Below, piece after piece: positions 1 to 9,800 of a stretch of DNA of 61,000 bases (positions are counted from its first letter, which is position 1; the number at the start of each line of letters is the position of its first letter). The translations under genes were made by a program, and so were the position numbers. The stretch is from Cristatella mucedo (Eukaryota > Bryozoa > Phylactolaemata > Cristatellidae), in NCBI GenBank assembly GCA_009760855.2, contig WPIO01000009.1:1809001-1870000 (forward strand), written 5' to 3'. The notes beneath the pieces were generated by a model. It was not told the origin of the DNA. It did not search any database and saw nothing but the letters and a program-made list of their open reading frames with translations.

Positions 1-149
1 TATTTAAAAGACTTGTTTTTATTATTATTAATATAAAATGCGCAATTTCAGCATGTGCGAGTGCACAAAGGACAATTCAAATGAACGTCCGAAAATACTG
101 TGCTGAGCACCAAATTTAATCGAGTTAGTGGATTTTATGTCGGTAAGTA

Positions 150-645
150 GTGAGCTTCAGCCTTTGGGAGCATCTAAAATAAAGGTATGGCCTCAAAGGA
201 CTTGAGGTTGGCAGAGGCACAGTTAAACAAGCCTAGCTACAGAGTCGTGAACCATCTGTAAGCATTTTATTGCATAGACCGGAAGATCTGCAAGGGTCAA
301 TTTACAGATGTCAAAATGGGATGTCACAAATGCATGGACCAACTTGGCTGCGGTACCCCACGTTTGAGTTTTTGCCATGTTTTAGCTTATTTGTATCTGA
401 AAGTAGGCAGACTTGTCTGTAGAGCGTAAGTGGTCATCTTTGGAAAGGTCATTTTGAAGCAGGTGACCCTGACTTCGTGCAGAGGCCACAGGGGATATGA
501 GAAAATTAGCCAGGTCCAAATGTCAGGAACAAGCTGTAAGAGAGTTTTGAAAGTTTGAGATTCGGGTAGGCAGGGATTGATCAGATTCTGCTTGGCGATT
601 GCATTTGCAAGAGTTAGAGTATAAATTATAGAGCCAAGTGGTAGC
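150..645 (-). mobile_element. CR1/L2-group LINE fragment
   Basis: This decayed non-LTR retrotransposon piece lies in reverse orientation. It is collinear with the better-preserved copy at 2448-3905: it has the 'tttgggagcat', 'gtaggcagac' and 'gatgtcacaaatgcatgg' blocks in the same order and then a degraded RT-proximal part ending near 640. It lacks the usual 3' tail with (AAT)n. It sits in the last intron of TBCB, just before the minisatellite and the final exon. Confidence 0.75.
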
Positions 646-720
646 CCGTGGAGCGGTTTTTCTTGTTTCCGGTCTTCTGTTGTTGGGCTTTCCATCTCCT
701 CTCGCTTTCCGAGTGTCTGC

Positions 721-795
721 TGTTGTTTTATGTTCGGTTGTTTTATGTGTGGTTGTTTTATGTGTGGTTGTTTTATGTGCGGTTGTTTTATGTGC
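721..795. repeat. 15-bp minisatellite, five copies
   Basis: About five tandem copies of the unit ggttgttttatgtgt, with c/t changes at the end of the unit. It lies 25 bp upstream of the TBCB splice acceptor and makes the local sequence T-rich. Because the period is a multiple of three, it creates artefactual open frames on both strands. Confidence 0.92.
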
Positions 796-820
796 GTGCA
801 CGCTTGTTGCTGTGTTTCAG

Positions 821-938
821 TGTGCAAGGCAAAAAGTATTTTGAGTGCCAGCCCAAGTACGGCGGTTTTGTCAAGGTTCAGTTCATCGAAGTCGGCGATT
901 TTCCCGAGGAAGGCCTCGATGAACTCGAAGAGCTGTGA
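821..938 (+). CDS. TBCB: Tubulin-folding cofactor B, last coding exon (partial gene)
   Basis: TBCB is a cytosolic tubulin chaperone that handles alpha-tubulin together with TBCE. The exon encodes the end of its C-terminal CAP-Gly domain. The frame reads [17 protein letters not shown] and then VGDFPEE, which matches the family's 'GKRYFECxxKYGxFVKP...VTVGDFPEED' ending, followed by a TGA stop at 936-938. A good acceptor (tgtgtttcag) ends at 820, and the exon starts with the third base of a codon, so the preceding intron is phase 2. Earlier exons, including the N-terminal ubiquitin-like domain, lie left of the window. The protein ends in an acidic LDELEEL. Family members usually end in DEI or DEM, a tail that engages CAP-Gly partners, so the final Leu is slightly unusual. 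The frame has no ATG near its start, as expected for a terminal exon. Confidence 0.88.
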
Positions 939-1358
939 ACGCCTACTCGCCATCCGAAGAGCTTTCTCCGCTTTCGTCACTGCTACATGCAACCCGGCAG
1001 CTGCCGAGATGTCTGCGCACCTCCGATGGCTGCGAGCGATCGCTTGTATGTTTATCCTGTAGGCTGTCGTAGCTGCCTTGCAGCTGCTTCCTGTTGTTCG
1101 ACTACGTCGATGCAGGTTTGCTCACTAAGTGGACCGCAGTGCTCGAGCTAGCCTGCTCCTCCGGGAGGGGACGCTAAAATAAGGCGAGCAAGCCGCACTT
1201 TGGGCAGGTAGGCTGATGCACTGTCGCCGCCTGCCCAGTAAAGCCCTGCACGTTTTCGTAAATTCAGTTGCCTGAATGGTTTTCTTTTCGTACCCCAAAC
1301 TCTTTCGTGGACCCCGTGTGATGTATCCGGCATCCTTCTCGTGACCAAGCAGTGAAAT

Positions 1359-1364
1359 AATAAA
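1359..1364 (+). promoter_or_regulatory. Candidate TBCB polyadenylation signal
   Basis: A canonical AATAAA lies about 420 bp after the TBCB stop codon on the same strand, with T- and G-rich sequence downstream. It is the first canonical signal after the stop, so the interval 939-1380 is the likely 3' UTR. Confidence 0.5.
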
Positions 1365-1384
1365 AGCGTAGTAATGTGGTGCAT

Positions 1385-2027
1385 GCAGATTTAGCCAATT
1401 CGCTGTTCTGTGTGCCGCATTCGTGTTCGGCGTGCCCGACGTTACTGACCGAAGACCAATGGTATGCTTAACAGAAGCTCCGAGGACTTCACACTACTGC
1501 AGTATGCAGGCTGTGGAGAGTAGTCGCATCGCAACGTCTGTCGGCGGCGGCCGTCTCTCAACTCGCGTAGTTTGACCAGATATTATGGAACTGGTTTCTT
1601 CAACCTGCTCCGGGTTTCGTCGGATTTGGTATACTCTTGCTCTCAAGGAACTAGCAGGGTCGGCATGGCCATTAACAGCTATTTTCCCTCGACGAAAGGC
1701 GGTTGTCTCATGACTGTAGCAAGGTACACAGTGGTTTACTGCATAGGTAAAAGAGCCTTGTCACAGAGCTTTCTGAAGCTAACGGCTGTGACGCTAATCT
1801 AATACTCAGAGAGGCTACCTTCTAAAAGACTTAGTTTGACGGCTTTGCTTAAAAGCTTTGTTTAAGAGCACGCAAAACGGTGGGCGAGAGCTGCATCTCC
1901 CCCTCACAACGAGCAGCGCAGAATGAATGTCCAGTAGCAGGGGGGGAAGCTGTGATAATGCAAGTACGTATTGCTTCAAAGAGGCTACCTGTGCTAACCG
2001 GTCAGCTCGACACATCGAAGCATCAAA
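1385..2027. other. Intergenic stretch with no recognised feature
   Basis: I see no splice-bounded frame, family match or tandem repeat here. The short open frames on both strands look like chance, since their translations lack recognisable motifs. Confidence 0.5.
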
Positions 2028-2212
2028 GACTTGGCATGCTGACCCTGTGCATGTCACCCCTAACCATGTTATTAATTTTGTTGTTTATCAAGCATGATTT
2101 TACTTACCATTTAATTGCATTTCCCTTTGCAGCAAATGTAAAGTGCCTAGAGAGAGATTAAGCTCTCTGATGGCGCTTTATCAAGTGCATTATTATTATT
2201 AGTATTATTATT
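2028..2212 (+). mobile_element. LINE 3' end, CR1/L2 group
   Basis: A truncated 3' terminus in forward orientation. It has the 'ctgaccctgtgcatgtcacc' block, the tail 'aagtgcctagagagagatta', 'ggcgctttatcaagtgca' and a final (ATT)n. The ATT microsatellite end is typical of this group's integration products. Confidence 0.88.
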
Positions 2213-2447
2213 CTCATCTGGCCCACAGGTGTGCTCGCACGCCAGTCGATCTTTTATAGCTTAGTATGCCTAGCGCACCTAGCGTAAGCAGTGCCGTAAG
2301 GCCGTCTTGACGTAGGTGTACAATACCTTTAGTCAGAGGAGCAAAGTCATCCAAAACGTCGGCAAGCATCTGGAACTTCCATCTTATCGAAGCTGTAGCA
2401 CTTACCACTGTAGCTTTTAGCATATTCGGATGGAGGATGAGCAGATA

Positions 2448-3905
2448 ATAGAAAAAAATAATAATACACTTGATAAAGCGCCCTCAGAGAGCTCAATCTC
2501 GTTCTACGAGATTTACATTTGCTGCAAAGAGAAGCGCGATTGAATGGTGAGTTATAACATGCTTGATAAACAACATGAATAATATTGTTAGGGGTGACAT
2601 GCACAGATTCAGCATGCTAGTGTGGTTTGTGGCAGCATGCAACAGTGTCAGCACGCATAAGCACATATAGGACGAATCGCGGAGACCCACTAAATGCTGT
2701 CATAAAAGGTGCGTTTTTAATTTCTTTTTGAATGTGGTCAAGTCAGGGGATGTCGTGACGCAAGTGGGGAATGAGTTCCAGGCTTTGGGAGCATACAAAC
2801 TAAAGGCACAGTCTCCAAACGATTTGAGGTGTGTACGAGGTATAAGTAATCAGTTTCCGAAAAGCGGGTGGTACAATGCTTGGCCTGGCGGGGCAGTAGA
2901 TCTGATAGGTGGGCTGGAGCCAAAGAATGAAAGAACCTAAAAGTGAGTGACCAAACATTGAAGTCGATACGTTGCTTGACTGGTAGCCAGTGCAGGTCGG
3001 CGAGAAGTGGTGTGATGTGGCAACTGCGACGCTCATGACAGATAAGCCTAGCTGCAGAGTTTTGCACCAGCTGCAATCGCACATGCTGGTAGGCCAGTAA
3101 GCAGGGAGTTGCAGAAGTCAAGACGGGATGTCACGAATCCATGAACCAACTTGGACGTGGTATGTTTATCTAAACAAGCCCGAATTTTAGCAATGTTATG
3201 TAGCTGAAAGTAGGCAGACGACTGTGGAGTTGATGTGGTCGTCTAAAGAGAGGTCACTTTGGTTCATGACACCTAGATTTCGAGCTGATTCAACGGGAGA
3301 TATGCTGGCAGAGCCAATTTTGAGCGTCAGCCTTTCCAATTTGTGAATCACACTGGGTTTGTCCATAGCTAGTAAGTTAGTTTTATCATCGTTTAGTTTT
3401 TGAAAATTTACTGCCATCCAAGTGCGAATGTCATCAATACATGCTGCAAGGGGTTGAGAGAATTCGAGGTGCTCGAAGGCTGGGAGGGATCAAAGCAAAG
3501 GTACAACTGAGTGTCATCCGCATAGAAGTGAAAGCCTAGATTGTGCTTGGCAATCACGTCAGCAAGAGGGAGAGTATAAACCATGAAAAGAACCGGACCT
3601 AGCACGGAGCCCTGAAGTACCCCATATTTCAGAGGTACTTCAGATGATCTTTGTCCATCCGCGTCAATACTCTGGAGTCTGCCATTGAGATAGGACCTGA
3701 ACCGTTGCAGAGCAGTGCCAGTGATGCCCAGGCGAGATGAGAGGCGCTGTAGAAGAAATTCGTGATCGATAGTATCAAAAGCTGCTGAAAGATCGAGCAA
3801 AACAAGCAGAGACACTCTACCCATGTCTGCATTCCTAAGTAGGTCGTTGTACACCCTAAGCAATGCTGATTCTGTGGAGTGAGAATCCATCTGCGAAAAG
3901 TATAA
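2448..3905 (-). mobile_element. CR1/L2-group LINE with partial reverse transcriptase
   Basis: The longest LINE copy in the window. Reading the minus strand, 3905 to about 3410 encodes the RT core: LLVLLDLSAAFDTIDH, GVLQGSVLGPVLF, then the catalytic box YADDTQLYL at about 3524-3498. The C-terminal part (about 3420-2740) carries the PLLADLHWLPVKQRI and LAPAHLSDLLP blocks typical of this group. The reading frame is interrupted several times and the endonuclease half is missing, so the copy is dead. The 3' tail with (AAT)n ends at about 2448. It abuts a second copy head to head at about 3905. Confidence 0.93.
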
Positions 3906-4572
3906 ATCTAGCTTCCATAAGAATTTAGAGCAATCATACGTGCACACTCAAAAATGTTGATATCGACCATTATTCATCTCCTAACCACTCCCAGAAAGCA
4001 CCTTTCCGCGAGATCCCTGGGTCTGATCGTTTTTTTCTAGCTTCATTTCAAACAATATATATATACGACCGATACTAAAAAGACTAAATAGGATTCTGAG
4101 GTCCTAACTAACTTTCGCAGAGTCCCTCTTATTCCTTTTTGAACAAGATTATTCGTGAGATTTCGCTATGCAGTTTAAGGGAAGCACTAATTAGTGAATT
4201 GTGAGAAATATTTCAATGGCGTTCCAAGCGTCGAACCACTCCGCTGAAACCACTGCTCTTTTCCGTGCGGCCATCGACAGCTACATCTGCATTCCTATGG
4301 AATATCGCTGTAGACACGATGCATCATCAAGAAGTAATATCTCTGACCTGGTCCTGCTCGATCTATCAGCTTCGTTTCATACTATCGATCACGGCTTCCT
4401 GAAAACAACGATTGGTCTGGTAACTGAGGCGCTGGTGTGGTTCAAATCGTACTGGTCTGATTCTATTCTATTGCGTATCACTTTGCAGCAAATGTAAAGC
4501 GCCTAGAAAGAGATTAAGTTCTCTGAGGGCCCTTTATCAAGTGCAATATTATTATTATTATTATTATTATTG
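3906..4572 (+). mobile_element. Internally deleted LINE, head to head with its neighbour
   Basis: This is a forward copy of the same family. Its first part matches the pre-RT region also seen at about 22150-22270. An RT segment (LVLLDLSASFHTIDH) at about 4350-4395 follows. It then jumps directly to the 3' tail ('gcagcaaatgtaaagcgcct', (ATT)n) at 4485-4572, so most of the RT and C-terminal region is deleted. Confidence 0.82.
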
Positions 4573-4754
4573 TGTTCGATTGTCAGATGTGGTAGTTCGG
4601 CGACGTCTCATCCAGCAGACCAGTCACCTTTAGAGTTCCACGGGTATTTTTTCGGTAATTGTGAGTCTCTATTTATACCAAGCCTCTGGGGTATGTGATG
4701 AGGGCCCGCGGTATTGGCTATCACTTCTATGCCGAGGACACCAAGCTGTACTTT

Positions 4755-4905
4755 CAATTTAATGTAGTATATCTCCGTCTGTAACGCCACAAAGCCGCAA
4801 AGACCATGTGGGTGTTACGAATTAGAGTTTTATATAGCAAACTCGAAGCCTAAGCAGCTTTCGGTACGCATTCGGTAGCTAACAGACACATTGGCGTTCT
4901 CATGC
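4755..4905. repeat. Copy of an unnamed dispersed repeat (family X)
   Basis: It shares the blocks 'gtgggtgtta', 'agcaaactcgaagcctaagc' and 'cattcggtagctaacagac' with copies at about 10095-10380, 21057-21310 and 37266-37500. No coding potential is visible. It is probably a non-autonomous element or the untranslated part of a larger one. Confidence 0.65.
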
Positions 4906-5800
4906 AATTACCTCGAATGGCCGGGACCAGCCAGCCTCTGTGTAATATAACTGCGATACAGCTGCCATTTTCACACAAAGCGTTAAGCAACTGCGTTTTG
5001 ATTGCATGTTATAGCAAACAGCGTTTCGAGTTTACCAACCAAATTTCATAATATAGCCTATGCCAGTTCTCGCGAAATGGCCTCAAAATGGCCCGGCCCG
5101 CTCTGCATTTTTTAACTACCATGCAGCTGCCATTCCAAAAATAGGCGTCGTCGAATTCCGGTTTTTATTGCTTATTATGGAAAACAGTTTTCCGGATTTA
5201 CCCACCAAATTCTATGCGATTGTGCAAACGTGTTATACTGCTACGGCTTCTGACGTCACGGGCCATTTAGAGGCCATGGCATCAGAACGCCCAATGTCAT
5301 GAAATTAGGTGAGTAAACCCGGTGTTTTTACATATGATATGGCATCAAATTCATAGTTTTACAGCACCTATTGTCAAAAGGGCAACTGTATGAAAGTTTG
5401 AAATATCTAGTGGCTCTCCGGGCCAGGCCATTGCATCAGTAAGCGAACGTGCAGCACGAAATTAAAACCGCAGCTTCGCCATACTTATCATAGGAATGGC
5501 TGCTGTATCGCAGTTCAAAAAATTGGTGAGGGTAGCTGGGCCGGGCCACTGGAGGTCATTACATGAGAAGGTGCATGCGGAATTGCATGAAAGCTTGTGT
5601 GTAAACCCGCAAAACCATTCCGCATAATTTGGACTCAAACACCCAGTTGCATGACGCTTATTTTGGAAATGACAGCTGCATCGTTCTTCATCGCAGATAT
5701 TCGTGGGGCCCGATCGGCACAGCGACTGCGGCAGCACACCAGCCCTCCCAGACGCTTTTCGTAATAATGGTTCCTTCAACCACATCATACTCTATAGCTG
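4905..5800. repeat. Degenerate array of about 160-180 bp repeat units
   Basis: Similar blocks recur with divergence: 'gcagctgccatt', 'tttaccaaccaaatt / tttacccaccaaatt', 'ggcccggcccg / gggccgggcca' and 'catgcggaattgcatgaaa'. Some units seem inverted. I could not fix a clean period by eye. Confidence 0.4.
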
Positions 5801-5984
5801 AATGAATCTCGACGAGTAACTTTCTAGATAAACCCTCCACGGGGAGAGATTAGCAGCGAAGGAGGCTGCACCAGATTAAGATAGAATGTCGTTACAAATG
5901 GTACTCGGCGGCGTCTGCACCGACGTCCTTTGGCAGAAAACATAGCGCTCGTAACGGCCACATTCCTTGCCGACGCGCGATAAA

Positions 5985-6390
5985 TAAAGGCGAATCCCTG
6001 AGCCTTGCATCATGACGAGCGATTCGTAGTCCTTTGGAGACAGCGCCTTTAGTTCGTATGCTCCCAAAGCCAGGGAACTCACTGGCGACTGACGTCACGA
6101 CATCCCCTGACTTGACATTTAAAAAGATGCTAAAAACCAATCTAGTAATCACAGCATTTAGTGGGGCAATGTGACTCATCATTTGCGTGCCGATGCGTGC
6201 TGACAATCTGCATGCTTCCGCTAATTATAATGTTGACACTGTGCACGTCACCTCTAACCATATTATGCTAGTCGACATTGAGCACGCTACCACTAACCAT
6301 TCGATCATGCTTCCTTTACAGCATATTTAAATTGCCTAGAACGAGATTAGGCTCTGGTGGCGCTATATAAGTTTATTATAATAATTATTA
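5985..6390 (+). mobile_element. LINE 3' end, CR1/L2 group
   Basis: A forward 3' portion: the RT C-terminal segment ('tttagttcgtatgctcccaa'), 'catcccctgacttgacattt', then 'gtgcacgtcacctctaacca' and a diverged tail ending in a TTATTATAAT-rich stretch. It is older than most other copies, judged by its mismatches to them. Confidence 0.78.
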
Positions 6391-6891
6391 CAATTATTCT
6401 CATTAGGCGCAGCACCCAAGACACGCAGGTTCGCCGACGAAAACAGAACATTGCACCAATAAAGAGCATAACCTCGCAACGAATCCCCATATCCATAGCG
6501 TAAGCAATCTATTCGAAAGCCACGGGGGCGGGGTTACATGCGTTCACCATCAGCCATGGGGCACAACAACTCAGGTACATATCCAGAACACCACTGGACT
6601 GTGATGACGCAAGAGCTAGAGCGCAACTTCCGCCTACGCTCAAAGCCTCGGGCGCAAACTGACAATCTTACACGACATAAACTTCAATGCATATTAATTA
6701 TAGATTATTAAATAATATTTTCCGAACCCTTATTATTCAGGAATCGCGAATAATATCTTGGTAGTAATAATCTGGCTGATGCGGAGGACCAACGTTTCAA
6801 AAAAGACATTGCGGCAGCACAGCTGAATTGGTGGGAATCGCCACATCGCTTCCGCTGGTTACCCTAGCGCTCGCTCGCTCGGCCGTTGTCC
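6391..6891. promoter_or_regulatory. Upstream region and likely promoter of DNAJC17
   Basis: This is the gap between the last LINE and the DNAJC17 start codon. The last 60 bases are CpG-rich (gctcgctcgctcggccg) and probably contain the 5' UTR and start site; no clear TATA box is visible. About 6715-6805 holds an AT-rich segment with 'ttcaggaat' and 'ataatctggctgatg' that recurs near 59400-59465, suggesting a small mobile element next to the promoter. Confidence 0.4.
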
Positions 6892-9800
6892 ATGGCTGTG
6901 GACGTCTCGAAAATCGACTTGTATGGCTTATTAGATGTGCTACCAGATGCAACTGAGCAAGAGGTAAAGAAATTGTGTTTGGCGTTCACCCTGCACGGTA
7001 CCGCTGTGTTTTCAGACGACGTCCGAGCGCCCGAAGTACTTATATCGCTCTTTTTTTGTCTGCAGATACGAACAGCCTACAGAAAAGGCGCACTCAAGAA
7101 CCACCCGGACAAAAATCCGGGAGATGCCGACGCGCGCGAAAGATTCGAGCAAATCGGCAGAGCCCTGCAGATTCTGAGCGACGAGTCCGCTCGAGTAAGT
7201 TCGCCCGAGCGCCGCAGTTTGCTCGCTCTCCGCTGCTCGCTTCTCCGCTGCTCGCTTCTCCGCTGCTCGCTTCTCCGCTGCTCGCTTCTCCGCTGCTCGC
7301 TTCTCCGCTGCTCGTTTCTCCGCTGCTCGCTTCTCCTCTGCTCGCTTCTCCGCTGCTCGCTCTGCTCGTCGACTGGCCTCGTTCTTGCCAGTGCTGCGAT
7401 TCTTTCGCGTACTGTGCCGTGCGCGTGCCGCCGGATTTTCCCGGGGCTGTCGGCGCTTGGCCGGCGTGACTCGAGCTGGCCGCCGTCCTGGACAGCGGCG
7501 TTCGACGTCCATCGATCGCGCCGGCGTGGCGCGACCGCTGCTCAGGGCGGTCGGCAGAAATCCGCTTGCAATCCGTTGGGCTAATTTTCGTCTGCCGGCC
7601 AACTCGGCCGGCTGAGCTTTTCGTCGTTTGTCGGCGTTGAACTCGCAGCGGCAGCTCGCCTCCCTCGGCTGTCTACCTCCTCCGTCGGTGCTCGGCGTTC
7701 TAGGCTGCGTACGACAGCGTGCGAAAGGCGAAGCACGCAGCCGCCGAGCGTAGCCGTCTACTCGACAGCAAGAGAAAGAAATTTAAGGATGGTAAAAAGG
7801 GGAGCGCGTGCAGATTCATTCGCCTTTGACTCATCGTGCAGACGAGCTGGCCAGACACGAGCCGCGGCACGAGCCTGCTTAGCCGCGCCCTCTGGCGGCT
7901 TGCATTCTAGATCTGGAAGCCAGGGAGAAGGCCGCCGCCGCAGCCGCCGAGACTGCCGGTCCGACAGCTGCTCAAGCAGCCCGTAACCTGGAAGCCGAGG
8001 TAAGATGTCGTACCTTGTTTCTTGTGTTGCCTTTCGCTTAACTAGGTTGTGGACGTTTAGACTGACTCGTGCCGATTTATAGTGCTCAGGCTGTCGGCAC
8101 GCTTGGTTGGTGCCAGTCGGCGATGACCTACTAATGTGTGCACGTGTGTCCCAGCTTATTTTCCAGTAGTGCTGGGAACACCGTTTGAGCAAAAGCTCAT
8201 GTCAGCCATAAGGCAATAATAATAAGTATAATAGTAATGATTGTAAAACCTTTCTATAGCACGGTAAGATAACCAGATCTCTTTCCAGGCACCTAAAATG
8301 TGGAATCATATCACTTGGTTAATGACAGTGTACTCAATATCAGCATGGATAAACACACTAAGAAATTCACACGGATGGACAAAATATTGTGAGGAACAGG
8401 AGGTGTTGGCTTGAGATGTCAGCTTCTTTTAAATCTCGTCAAGGGGTGTCTTGATGTCAGTGGTAGTGAGTTGTGCGCTTTCAGGAACTATAGGCACGGT
8501 CTCCAATGGATTTGAGGTTGGCTCGAGGTACAGCTAAACGTCTGAAGTGCTGCTGCTGTAATGTGAAGCCTTTGAAGGAAGTATTTCCAATCGGTAGGCC
8601 AGAGTAAGAGAATGCAGAGATCTAAAAGTGAGTGACACTCACCTAGAAATCGATACACTGCTCTCTGTGAGGGGCCAGGACATTCACAAATGCATAGGCC
8701 AGCTTGGCTGTAGCAACCATATCTAAGTAAGACCAAATCTGTGCAATATTATGAAGCTGAAATTGAGAAGACTCTGTTGAGCAATGTGGTTATCAGGTGA
8801 AAAGTAATTTTGGAACAGGACACCCTGAGACCGTGCAGAAGCTACAGGAAATAATAGTAGTAATAATAATGTCTGTGTGCAGCGCTTCAAGAGAACCAAA
8901 TCTCCGTCGAGGCGCTTTGCAAGTTATTGCAGGAGAAGCAATGAGTGATAGTGATAGTGCATTTCTGTATAGTGCCCTCGGAGAACCCAATCTCTTTAGC
9001 CGTGATGGCGATGGCATACTAGGTAAAGCGGTAGGTTTTCACGACCTCGGTCCCGGGGTGGTGGGTTCGAATCCTGCTGTGGGCGATTCTTTATCGCCAC
9101 TGCAAGCGGTGGTGATAGCCGTCAAGGCTCTTCTGTCGCTATACAAAAGGGGCTGTTTAATCAGCGAGTAGCTAGCTTTTTTCTTTTTTCTAGGCACTTT
9201 GCATACGCTGTAAAGGAAGCAAGACCAAATAGTTAATGTCGACAAGCATAACATGGTTAGAGATGACATGCACAGTGTCAACATGTAACAAAAGGTTGAT
9301 AGGATGCACGGTGTCAGCATGCAGAAGCCCACAAATGACAAATCAGAAGGACCCACTAAATGCTGTGATAAACAGGTTCGTTTCAAACCTTTTAAATGTT
9401 ATTGAGTTAAGAGATTTCGTGACGCAAGTTTGAAGTGAGTTCCAGGCTTTGGGAAACTAAATGCGAACTAAAGGCACGGTCTCCAAAGGGTTCCATAGTT
9501 GTACGAGTTGTGGGTAAACAGTTAGATTCCGAAAAGCAGGTGGTACGATGCTTAGCCTGGTGTTGGAGTAGTGCTGATAGGTAGGCTGGAGCCAGAAAAT
9601 GAAGGAACCTAAAATTAATGACTAAACCTTGATACGCTGCTTGACTTCGAGCCAGTGCAAGTCGGCGAGAAGTTGTGTGATACGGCAACTGTGACGCTCA
9701 CGACAGACAAGCCTAGCTGCGGAGTTTTGCACCAGCTGTAAGCACCTGATTGCACATTCCGGAAGACCAGTAAGTAGTGAGTTAAGAAGTCGAGACGGGA

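Noticed and set aside
387-992. A 201-residue reverse frame with repeated HIKQP.
   Set aside because: It is antisense to the TBCB exon and the 15-bp minisatellite. The forward strand has the clear family match.
9012-9074. A functional tRNA gene.
   Set aside because: Boxes A and B are present, but no cloverleaf with matching acceptor stem is evident, and the same body recurs as a dispersed SINE.
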